From contig NW_026261572.1 of NCBI RefSeq assembly GCF_000165395.2, forward strand, positions 558,001-622,000: 64,000 nucleotides of DNA, written 5' to 3'. The notes under the pieces are model-generated. The model was not told the DNA's origin. It saw only the letters and a program-made list of their open reading frames with translations, and made no database searches. Positions 31,107 to 40,242 of this stretch are shown piece by piece. This stretch comes from Babesia bovis T2Bo. Its lineage: Eukaryota > Apicomplexa > Aconoidasida > Piroplasmida > Babesiidae. Both the position numbers and the translations under genes were made by a program. Each line of letters starts with the position of its first letter. Within the stretch, counting starts at the first letter, position 1.

Positions 31107-32069
31107 TCATATACTAGCTTCCACCCCGGATAAATTAGGTTCAGTAACCTTAAAAACCTCGTTTAACTTCTCAGCCAACTTCTTCATCTCGACAATGCAA
31201 CCACTCAAACGGTCTTCATGGTTCATAGCATTGTCGTCGGTGGCTTTCTTCTTAAACATGGATATCGCATTCTGTATATCACGAACGGATTTCTTGGGAA
31301 TAGTGCTCTTCTCAAATGAACCGTTCAGTTCAGCAGTCTCCTGAGCAGTTAAGTATTCATAGAAAAATGGCTCATACAGATTATTTAACGCAATAAGCTC
31401 CCTAATTGATTTGGATAAGATAGCCCTAGTTCGTTTTATGCGATTTGCAGTAAGTATGTGTAACTTGCTGGGAATAGTAGCAAAGTCCCTACAAGCTAAT
31501 AACTGATGGTGGAACCGAATGGCATTTACAAGTTCAAAGTGAGCTTCCGTGATGCTTTTGCGCAATGAGGTTTCCCTTACAGCTTTGTTGTCCTTTAAAG
31601 TTGGTAGCAGCTGAAGAGTGCATATGAGTTCGTCGGGTGTCATTTTTCGTGACTGGATTTCTACAGGTATTGCATCCTTCAGTGGCATCCCTTGCCTCAC
31701 ATACATTTCAACAGTCTCCGATGCATCCTTTATACCCACACGAGAAAATAACTCTATTGATACACGGATTGCCTCTATATGTTCGGATATTTCCCGAAGC
31801 GATTGATAAGACAACCCATTCTCCCATTGCAATGATGCACCATTACTTAGTGGTGCTCCTTTGGAATTACCTCCTCCATACAACACTAATAGTTCATCAA
31901 AGCAGTCTTTAGTTTCTTTTAACGTTGTGGCCAGCGCCGCACTGTGAGTATATATATGTTTAATATTTACGCGTGCCTTATCGAGAGCACGTTGAATTAA
32001 CACTGTACGGTCAACGGTAGTTTCATCATTCTGCATCTGAGCAGATTTAAACTGTCGATATACTTGCAT
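31107..32069 (-). CDS. Orphan coiled-coil protein
   Basis: 320 residues with no membrane span, almost entirely predicted helix. Heptad-like stretches occur near the N-terminus (RALDKARVNIKHIYTHSAAL) and C-terminus (LSGCIVEMKKLAEKLNEVF), and RIKRTRAILSKSIRELIALN lies in the middle. Composition and length suggest a subunit of a larger complex (vesicle tether, kinetochore or mediator subunits look like this), but no family motif is visible. No splice site was needed. Function unknown. Confidence 0.65.
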   Translation of the reverse strand: MQVYRQFKSAQMQNDETTVDRTVLIQRALDKARVNIKHIYTHSAALATTLKETKDCFDELLVLYGGGNSKGAPLSNGASLQWENGLSYQSLREISEHIEAIRVSIELFSRVGIKDASETVEMYVRQGMPLKDAIPVEIQSRKMTPDELICTLQLLPTLKDNKAVRETSLRKSITEAHFELVNAIRFHHQLLACRDFATIPSKLHILTANRIKRTRAILSKSIRELIALNNLYEPFFYEYLTAQETAELNGSFEKSTIPKKSVRDIQNAISMFKKKATDDNAMNHEDRLSGCIVEMKKLAEKLNEVFKVTEPNLSGVEASI

Positions 32070-32605
32070 TTTCCAAAAATTATAATATCGATAATTTTAG
32101 ATCTCTTAGTGACTGGTTCGACATTGATCATACAGACCCAGGATGATCTGATCTGATTTTAAGATTCTCCCATTACCATGTGATATACCTCTTGATAATT
32201 TATTATTACGTGTTCCATATAAGTGCATCATTTATTAACCACTATTATACAAACATGTCATTAACCAGTTTTGTAAATGTTGCCAAGGACAGGTTGGCCA
32301 ATAGATGCCAAAACATATAGAGGCTAATAGAACAAGCATGGATCAATGATAATTTGTATTATAGAATATTGAGTCTCTATATAAAACAAACTGGAGTCAT
32401 AAATCTAAAGACAACATTGAGATCCATTTTAAGGAATCACTTAGTATGTGGTTAGAAAAAATAATGCTATAATAACTGAAATTATGTCACCAAGTTTTCT
32501 TTAAATGGTAGACACCATTATTATCGATATGATCAAGCGGTGATCTTGTTTCCTTACGTTGCTTCCTCTGTTTTCTAGGGACACATGAAACCTAATGGTC
32601 ATCAC
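32070..32605. other. Intergenic region, no gene seen
   Basis: 536 bp of AT-rich DNA between two minus-strand genes. It should contain the 3' end of the DUF4602-like gene and the promoter of the coiled-coil gene. No coding signal or structured RNA was recognised. Confidence 0.5.
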
Positions 32606-33439
32606 TTACTTCTTCTCTATCTCTGCAAACCTAGCGCCTCCTTTAGTTTCAAAGAAACACTTTACACCAAGCTCCTTTTCCTAAAAGTATATAACCATTT
32701 TACGATATTTACATCGCAATCAATTAGAAAGTATATTAATATTTACATATAACATACCAGTCGCTGTTTCTTTTCTATATTGCGCTTGAGGGCTCTAGAC
32801 CTTTGCAAAAATTCATTGTATGGCATCTTGCGATTTTTAGCAACCTGTAGAAATAAATAACGATTGTTTACGCTTATGGGCATGGCCATTAATAACAAGA
32901 TTCCATGTAAACATTAATAAGGCCTCATAATACCCATACAATAAGCTTTACTACACATACCTTTCCTCCCAATGCTACCAATTTAGCATTGTCGTATTGA
33001 CGTTTTGCGATAGAATCGAGGTGTGGATAAACTGAAAATGTATCTAAAGTCTGTAGCTATATTGTCACATACCTAGGTTTCGTATTTCTTTAACAGCATT
33101 TTTAAAAGCCTCCTTTTGTTTTTTAACTTCTGGATCGGGCTCCCAAGGTTTGCGCCTATTAGGAATAGATTTGTCAACTGGCTGCACTTCTATTGGCGCA
33201 TCTGCGTCACTATCCTGTTCTTGGTTATTGTCTATAGATGCGAAAACATCATCTATATCAGCGGTAGCACTAGGGTGAGTTTGCGATTCATATAATAAAC
33301 GTTTGTTACGTGTCTTCTTTCGTTTTGGTTTTTCAGCCTTAAATCCCCAAAATCGGTCAAGTTTGACCTCTACAGGTGTTTTATTGGCGTACAACGCCAG
33401 GCGTTTCAGAATCTGCAATCTGCTCTTTCGTAATTTCAT
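32606..33439 (-). CDS. DUF4602/C1orf131-like basic protein (four exons)
   Basis: Exons 33439-33073, 33031-32961, 32844-32758 and 32680-32606 give 199 residues; introns are 41, 116 and 77 nt. The start MKLRKSRLQILKRLAL is chosen because the frame further upstream lacks an ATG. The protein is basic. After an acidic middle (DIDDVFASIDNN) and NRRKPWEPDPEVKK, the spliced exons read AKLVALGGKVAKNRKMPYNE then FLQRSRALKRNIEKKQRLEK. This resembles the DUF4602 pattern of human C1orf131 (ERAIMLGAKPPKKSYVNY followed by a Lys-rich helix), a component of the small-subunit processome. I rate the family call as plausible only. It is divergent from lysyl-tRNA synthetase, with 83 bp between starts. Confidence 0.65.
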
Positions 33440-33522
33440 ATTTATGTTATCGGCATCTGCACATTCCACCCGCCATTGTTATACACCAGAGTATATAGAG
33501 GTGTGCTTAATCAGGGCAACAC

Positions 33523-35661
33523 ATGCTCAATTCTTTAGTAAAATTCGGTAAAAGATTCCTATTACGTAGTGGTTATACCAGGCTTGTAGATCGACTGTCT
33601 ACCTTCCCTTGCATCACCATGTCGAACAAAGTAGAGATTGATGCGAATGAATATCACAAGTTGCGCGTTGCAACAGTCCAAGAATGGCGTCGAAACAAGA
33701 CTGCCTACCCACATAAGTTCACGGTATGTTCTTTTATAGATGAAATTCACATTTTGGTGCCATTCTTGCATCCATGGAATCTGTTCCTCTGATTTGTGTA
33801 TCTAGATTATAGCCAATAGACCCAGGTGTTGCTAATGCCAGCACAATTGGTTCTATCTTATAGTGTTATTGATTTGGCTTTTTATGCCATTAGACGGTAG
33901 TTGTGGTATTGGACTTGAGTATACGCCCAGATGTTCCATTTCTGCTCTGCGGACCATTAGATTAATACTTGTACAGACCAACATGAATATTGAGGAATTT
34001 ATCAACAAATATGATCACCTCACTGCTGGTCAATATGTGGAAAACGAAGAGGTGCGCATTGCAGGTCGCATTACTCGTATGGCCTCCAGTTCTTCGAAAT
34101 TGCGTTTCTACGATGTGCGCTCCAACGGTGTAAGATTGCAGGTTTTCGTAAACTACGAATACCACAATGCTAGCAGTGGCGATTTTATGGAAATACACAA
34201 CTCATTGAAACGTGGTGATGTTGTGGGTATCGTTGGTTTCCCAGGTAGGTCCCTGGACTATATATCGACATCTTCGTAGGCCGTTCTAAGAGGGGCGAGC
34301 TTAGTATATTCTTGCGCGAAGTTCGCCTGCTTACACCTTGCTTACATATGCTTCCCGATAAATCTGGTCTCAAGGATCCGGATACAAGGTTCCGTCAGCG
34401 TTATTTGGACATGATAATGAATGAAGATGCAATGAACGTTATGTTTACCCGTTCTCGTATAGTATCATATACTCGCAACTTCTTCAGTCAACGTGGTTTC
34501 ATGGAGGTTGAAACTCCAACTCTTAATGTACAGTGTGGTGGAGCTTCAGCGCGCCCCTTCATCTCACATCACAACGACCTGGACATTGATTTGTTCCTAC
34601 GCGTAGCTCCTGAGTTGCCCTTGAAAATGATTGTTGTTGGTGGTTTTGAAAAGGTCTTCGAGATTGGCAAGTGCTTCCGCAACGAGGGCATCGATATGAC
34701 TCACAACCCCGAATTCACTAGTTGTGAGTTTTACTGGGCATATGCTGATTACAACGACCTGATACAATTGACTGAGGAGTACCTTAGTTCACTGGTTCTT
34801 GAATTGCATGGTGGCTATACTCTCCCTTACCATCCAGATGGCCCTGAAGGACCCGAGATCATTTTGGACTTCAAGCCACCGTATGATCGCATTTCACTAA
34901 TCGATGGTATGTGCCATCATGTAATCTAATATATATTATCAGCGCTTAAGCAAGGTACTGGTATCGATTTCGTCCCACCTTACAACTCGGATGAAAACTG
35001 TGAGAAGTACCGTGAAGCCATCAAGGCAGCTGGACTCGAAATGCCTAAACCTGCTACACCCGCCAAGTTGTTGGACAAGCTTGTAGGCCACTATATAGAA
35101 GACCGCATTGGCAACCGTCCTGCTTTTATAATGGACCATCCACAGTGCATGTGTCCCTTATCTAAATGGCACCGTTCTAAGGAGGACCTATGTGAGCGTT
35201 TCGAGCTCTTTGTTTGCGGCCGTGAACTCATCAATGCATACACTGAGCTCAACGACCCATTCAAGCAGCGCGAATGCCTCCAAGAACAGAGCAAGGTAAG
35301 TTCTTGCTGATTGGTGATAGATGCTTTCAGGCTAAGAGCATGGGTGACGACGAAGCCCAGGATGTTGATGAAGGTTACTGCGTTGCTCTTGAATATGGGC
35401 TACCTCCAACTGCCGGTTGGGGTGTTGGTCTCGACCGTCTAACCATGTTTATGAGCGACCGCAACAACATTAAGGTAAAGACATTATGCAAAGTATTCAC
35501 TCTTGCTTCAGGAAGTTCTCTTCTTCCCTACGATGAAACCACTGCCTACTAACACTCCATCTTCTGGATCTAAATCCGGTAGTACTGCCACTGAAAAGGA
35601 GGCTGAATCAGCTAGTACCGCCTGCCCCGCGCCTTCCACTCCAAGTGAGGCCGCCGAGTGA
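33523..35661 (+). CDS. KRS: Lysyl-tRNA synthetase (six exons)
   Basis: Exons 33523-33723, 33977-34244, 34280-34906, 34943-35295, 35331-35474 and 35512-35661 give 580 residues, or 548 from the internal Met at 33619 (MSNKVEID). Introns are 253, 35, 36, 35 and 37 nt. The class IIb order is intact. There is an OB-fold anticodon domain ([21 protein letters not shown]), motif 1 region [20 protein letters not shown], motif 2 [20 protein letters not shown] and motif 3 [24 protein letters not shown] and the final exon [10 protein letters not shown] are Lys-specific. The enzyme charges tRNA-Lys in the cytosol. The 32-residue upstream extension ([20 protein letters not shown] and on) is basic and hydrophobic and may be an organelle presequence. 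Which Met is used is undecided. Confidence 0.93.
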
Positions 35662-35724
35662 AAACCTTATTAATTCTAATGAATTTTCATTTTTTTTCAT
35701 ATATAAATAATCACTAATACAACA

Positions 35725-36146
35725 ATGGTGGGCCGTAAAGATAAGCTCCAGCAGATTATGACCCAGCCGATCGTAAGTTTTCCTGTCTATCAGTTCTTGC
35801 CTGGCCTGTGTATAATACCGGGCTCGGCTACATCTACCTTTTTTGTAGAGTACTAACGTCTTTTTTCCTAGCTTTATTTATGTGTAGAACCAGATCTTCC
35901 GGTTTTTCACGAGCGGGACTCGCGTGCAGATCTGGCTTTACGACCAACCTAATTTGAAGATAGAAGGCAAGATACGTGTAAGTTATGTGCTATGCGTGTT
36001 TTACTAAGTGTTAGGGATTCGACGAATATATGAACATGGTTCTAGAGGATGTAGAGGAGCTCTACGTAAAGAAGCAGGAACGCAGGGCTTTGGGCACTAT
36101 TCTGTTAAAGGGTGATGCCATGGCTTTGATCACCGCGGCGCCATAA
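35725..36146 (+). CDS. SNRPE: Small nuclear ribonucleoprotein SmE (three exons)
   Basis: Exons 35725-35772, 35888-35977 and 36015-36146 give 89 residues; introns are 115 and 37 nt. The Sm1 motif (IFRFFTSGTRVQIWLYDQPN, then LKIEGKIRGFDEYMNMVL) and Sm2 motif (LGTILLKGDAMALI) match SmE closely, and length equals the family norm. SmE is one of seven proteins of the ring around U1, U2, U4 and U5 snRNA. The gene starts only 63 bp after the lysyl-tRNA synthetase stop on the same strand. No single open frame shows it; it appears only after splicing. Confidence 0.93.
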
Positions 36147-36482
36147 AGCGCGATACCTATCGTAAATTGATATTACAAGCAACTTTAATGATCGCTATAC
36201 CGTGTAGTTATGTGTTTCTCTTTTGTGAATCCTTCAGACAGTATCCACATTTGACGCGATCACTGATACTCCCATATACACATTGTGACCCAGCTATAAG
36301 TTGCATTTCAGTATCTTCTAAAATATTTATTATATTTATATGCGTGCTTGAATCTATTATTTGGATTTAGGTGTCACATTCTGGTGCTTGCACAATGGTT
36401 CCCTGTGCTATCTAGAGCGTGCGTAAATCTTGCAGTACGAATCTAGGCCCTGTGACCGAGGTCTGTACAAAATTTTGTTACT
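36147..36482. other. Intergenic region, no gene seen
   Basis: 336 bp between SmE and RRP6, AT-rich. A 67-codon frame (36167-36370) is hydrophobic and unremarkable and is not called. Confidence 0.5.
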
Positions 36483-39122
36483 ATGGACATGTTTGTTGAC
36501 CTCTTGGATTCGCAGTTACAGACGCCTGAGGAGTACGGCTTGTTGACGTCGCAGGATGAAGGGTCCATTCCTGTGGAGTCACACTTGAACAAGTTGATTA
36601 CTGCCGCCAGCGATGCTGCCAAGGCGTCAAATTTACTTCCTACGGAAATTGACTACTCCGTCCTGGTGAATGATTCTTCCTTTAGCTCGCGTCTCTTCGG
36701 TCTCTCTAGTAAATGCACAGATACCTTTTCTGCTATCGACCCTTTGTTTCGTAAAATAGGCTTTGAGGACTATGACGATATTTTGTCAACTCAGGCTTTG
36801 GAGGCGCTTTCAGAGGAGATTTACTTGGGCTTGAGTGTTCATCACAATGACCCTCAGCAGGCTGTTTCTGACTTCTTGAAGGATGAAAATTATCCTTCAA
36901 AGATAAAGACTACCACTGAGATAACAACTCAACGACAGGGCGGTAATGTGGCTCGTAAGAATCAATCAAATGACTTTGAATCTCGCCTTGATCACTTTCC
37001 TTTGGAAATTCACTCGGAGTCGTATAAGCGGGTCCGTAAACACCGGCAGCACCGATGGAATCACCTTATAGACAACTTCTCTCTGCGCTTATTGCAGCGT
37101 CGACGTTTCCCTAAATTCAACCCGCTTGACCCAAGCGGTAGTGGGCTTGGTATTCGTACTGATTATCCAGGTCCTGTGGAATCAGATCCTGGTCTAGAAC
37201 GTCGATTTGTGCCTAAGGTATATCCTAGTTATGACTACCTTGAGGGTTACACCTACCCTAAGGAACGGATGCCGGCCTTAACGCACCCTTACAGTGCTGA
37301 GCTGAATGCTCTTGATTGGAGTACTAACTTTGAACGTCATTCCCACCGTGGTTTCAAGACACTTGGTGGAGGTAGTCTAATGGACCCTCATATTAACTTT
37401 ACGGGTCCTTCTGGTTCTTGTAAAAGGTGCAAGCTAGTCCAGACTCTTGAAGAGCTTGAGTCTATGATTACTTTACTAAAGAAGTGTTCTATAGTGGCTA
37501 TTGACGTAGAGCATCACAGCACCCAGAGTTACCGTGGTTTTGTATGTCTGGTTCAAATTACTGGTGCCGACGATGACTGGGTGATTGACCCATTCAGCAT
37601 CTTTGACGAGATGTGGCGCCTGAACGATGTGACCACTGACCCTAGAATACTGAAAGTCATGCATGGAGCAGAAAGTGACATTCTATGGTTACAACGTGAT
37701 TTTGGAGTGTATGTAGTTAACCTGTTCGACACCCTAAAGGCTGCGGATGTCCTGTGTCTAAGTTGCGGTCACTCCCTATCATCGCTGGTCAGGCATTTTC
37801 TGGGTATTCATTTGGACAAATCATACCAACTGGCTGATTGGCGTATAAGACCAATTCCCCGAGATATGTTGACGTATGCTACCGCGGATACGCATTACCT
37901 CCTTGATCTGTACAGTGCCTTGAAGAATACGGCACTTGAACAGGACCTCAAGTACAACATCCCCGGTATGGTTGGTTGTTTTGACAACCACATCTGGCGT
38001 ATCATGCTGGCCAGCAAAAAGGTGTGTCTTCGCCAATATCGTGATCCTGTGTTCAATGAAATACCTCGTGCTTTTCAGGCACTACGTAAAAACCGTCAGT
38101 GCCCTAGCAAAGTGGACAGCCTGTCTCTCAACATGATGCTAAACTTGATATCGTTCCGCAACTATGCAGCAAGGGTGCTTGACGAGAGTGATTCATTCCT
38201 ATTCCCCGACTACGCTGCTGTGATAGTGGCAATGGCAGCTGATTCAAAGAACACTGCCGAGAATTTCTATCGTGCAATGGTTCGTCGGCTACCCCTGCTG
38301 GACCAGGAGATTCCTTATTTACTCAAGTTGAGGAACACTCTAGGTGATACTTTACGGATGATAAGTTCCAGCGGTTTAACCCTCACCGAGCCAGTGTCGC
38401 TATCGAGTATCAATAATATATTGAATTCTGGGAAATCGGTTTCCCTTGGGAAGCACAAGTTTGCTTCTCCTAGGAGAAACCAAACTAGGAAACGGCAAAG
38501 TCAATATGGAAATCGTAAACGTGAAGGTATCATTGAGATCAGCAACAGTTTGCAAAAGCCGCTCACGTTAGAGTCCCAAAATGCTCTTTTGTCTACTAGG
38601 TTTTCAACTAATCATGTAAAGCCACCCCCTAGGCCCATCCCTAGGACCACCCCTGTGATGAGCAGCAAGATGCAAGCTACCAATGCATTGCTCTCATCAA
38701 ATAACTACTTGGTCCCTCTTGGTATCACTGAGATGAGCTTAAATGAGATAATGAGGGATTTATCAGCTGGTGGTGTTAGGTTGTATAATAGGTCACGTCG
38801 TGGGTTACGCCGGGGCAAAGTTAACATAACCCCTAAGGGTACATCGGAAGAACCAAATCCTCCCAAAGAGAGGGTTGTTAGGGATCGCGGTTACAGGCGC
38901 AATGCATACCGGGACAAGGCAAATATGGAAAGTGCCACCGGGTCTAAGATAGACAGTGGTATTGACAAGCGTGCTGTAACGAACGCTGAACCCGTTACTG
39001 AGGATGTTGAAAAGTCTGAAGAAGACGCAGGAACGCGTACAAGGCGTCGTAGACGTCGTCGTCCTCGTAATTCTGGCAATCGTTTGGATAAAGAAGTGGT
39101 GGCTCAAGGTAATGATGTGTGA
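36483..39122 (+). CDS. RRP6: Exosome 3'-5' exoribonuclease RRP6 (EXOSC10)
   Basis: An 879-residue single-exon protein. The DEDD-Y exonuclease domain (about 320-500) has all catalytic residues: AIDVEHH (Asp341, Glu343), MHGAESDILWLQRDFGVYVVN (Asp399) and YATADTHYLLDLY (Tyr465, Asp469). The HRDC domain follows (about 545-640: LNLISFRNYAARVLDESDSFLFP). The C-terminal 240 residues are basic, with Arg runs (RTRRRRRRRPRN) resembling the exosome-binding lasso and nuclear localisation region. The N-terminal part is longer than needed for the catalytic core and may include the cofactor-binding (PMC2NT) region. It trims rRNA, snRNA and snoRNA precursors in the nucleus. Confidence 0.93.
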   Translation: MDMFVDLLDSQLQTPEEYGLLTSQDEGSIPVESHLNKLITAASDAAKASNLLPTEIDYSVLVNDSSFSSRLFGLSSKCTDTFSAIDPLFRKIGFEDYDDILSTQALEALSEEIYLGLSVHHNDPQQAVSDFLKDENYPSKIKTTTEITTQRQGGNVARKNQSNDFESRLDHFPLEIHSESYKRVRKHRQHRWNHLIDNFSLRLLQRRRFPKFNPLDPSGSGLGIRTDYPGPVESDPGLERRFVPKVYPSYDYLEGYTYPKERMPALTHPYSAELNALDWSTNFERHSHRGFKTLGGGSLMDPHINFTGPSGSCKRCKLVQTLEELESMITLLKKCSIVAIDVEHHSTQSYRGFVCLVQITGADDDWVIDPFSIFDEMWRLNDVTTDPRILKVMHGAESDILWLQRDFGVYVVNLFDTLKAADVLCLSCGHSLSSLVRHFLGIHLDKSYQLADWRIRPIPRDMLTYATADTHYLLDLYSALKNTALEQDLKYNIPGMVGCFDNHIWRIMLASKKVCLRQYRDPVFNEIPRAFQALRKNRQCPSKVDSLSLNMMLNLISFRNYAARVLDESDSFLFPDYAAVIVAMAADSKNTAENFYRAMVRRLPLLDQEIPYLLKLRNTLGDTLRMISSSGLTLTEPVSLSSINNILNSGKSVSLGKHKFASPRRNQTRKRQSQYGNRKREGIIEISNSLQKPLTLESQNALLSTRFSTNHVKPPPRPIPRTTPVMSSKMQATNALLSSNNYLVPLGITEMSLNEIMRDLSAGGVRLYNRSRRGLRRGKVNITPKGTSEEPNPPKERVVRDRGYRRNAYRDKANMESATGSKIDSGIDKRAVTNAEPVTEDVEKSEEDAGTRTRRRRRRRPRNSGNRLDKEVVAQGNDV

Positions 39123-39437
39123 TACCCAAATAGTGGTATTACTTGTTACACATCCCGTGTTCTAGGGGATTGCTTGTCTAAATGACACAATTGTTCCCAA
39201 TAGTGGACGTCCATGTCTGGAGAGGGTGCGCCGTGGATCTCAATCATCGCTTTTGGCAAAATACTAGCCTACATTCGGAGCACATACACATGAGCTCGTT
39301 TATGGGTGAATACATTTTGCTATAGTGATTAGCAGGCGTTTTCTCACTTGTACGTGTAGGAGGCGCCATAACGTAAGCTGTGTGCCTATGCACGTTCACA
39401 CGCTTCTATCTATTGTGTTTTTTCGGCTCTATCAGCC
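39123..39437. other. Intergenic region, no gene seen
   Basis: 315 bp between two plus-strand genes. Nothing coding or repeated was recognised. Confidence 0.5.
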
Positions 39438-40217
39438 ATGACGGAAGTTGATCGTACTTCAAAGTCGTATGCATCATCTTCTGCGGCTGCCTTGGATCGC
39501 ATGTTGATACTTCGCGGCGCTGCCTTGCAGTCATTAGTCGCGCTTTGTGAACGCAACACTTTATCTACCTACAACAAAAGATATGCATTCAATCGTCTAA
39601 AAGTTAATGCTTTCGGTTCACAAGCGCATGTTGGCGTTCCTGAAGATGGAACTTCACTGCGTTTTTCTCAGGGGCAACTAAGGTTGCTTCGTCAGGAGCA
39701 GCTGATGTTGATGGCTGAGAACGAGCGTTTGGTATACGAGCTTCAAGAGGTGCGCCGATGCCGATCCTCTGGACAATTTCGTCCAAGTCAACCTCGTTCC
39801 ATACCCGAGTTCCGTGAGTCAAAGCTCTCAAAGGCTATTGACATGACTCTCTCTGGCGGTCGTGACAGTCGTTTGAGTGCTGCGCGCATTGGGTTTCTAT
39901 CTGCTATAATCAGCCGTTTGCGGTATAAGGTGCTCGGTGCTGCGCTGCGGGCTCTGTTTCGTAATTCCCTGAGGTCTGTGCGGTCAGGTCCCTCCCACAC
40001 GTCTGTGTACTACAGCAGGGACCAGATGCGCACGCCGTGTATGGTCATGGAAAACATTATACGTTCCATGGTGCACCGTACCAAGCGTATGACCCTGTAT
40101 ATGTTAAAGCGGGTTGCTTCCGATAGGGCAATGCCACCGCGTAGGTCAGTTGGGTTCTCTGACGCCACTAGACCGTGCGTTGGCTTGCCTCAAGGCGATT
40201 CGCGTCCATCAGGTTAG
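39438..40217 (+). CDS. Orphan basic helical protein, possibly Sfi1-like
   Basis: 259 residues as an uninterrupted frame. Several helices have an alternating hydrophobic/basic pattern: ALQSLVALCERNTLSTYNKR then YAFNRLKVNAF, AIISRLRYKVLGAALRALFR, and NIIRSMVHRTKRMTLYMLKR, with a coiled coil (LRLLRQEQLMLMAENERLVY) between. This is loosely like centrin-binding repeats, but no strict consensus is met. A 36-nt GT-AG intron (40213-40248) could replace the last residues by a 27-codon exon ending at 40331. That exon would overlap the last exon of MUS81 on the other strand, so I keep the short form. Function unknown. Confidence 0.6.
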   Translation: MTEVDRTSKSYASSSAAALDRMLILRGAALQSLVALCERNTLSTYNKRYAFNRLKVNAFGSQAHVGVPEDGTSLRFSQGQLRLLRQEQLMLMAENERLVYELQEVRRCRSSGQFRPSQPRSIPEFRESKLSKAIDMTLSGGRDSRLSAARIGFLSAIISRLRYKVLGAALRALFRNSLRSVRSGPSHTSVYYSRDQMRTPCMVMENIIRSMVHRTKRMTLYMLKRVASDRAMPPRRSVGFSDATRPCVGLPQGDSRPSG

Positions 40218-40242
40218 TTGTGGTATCCAAGCACTCACGCTG

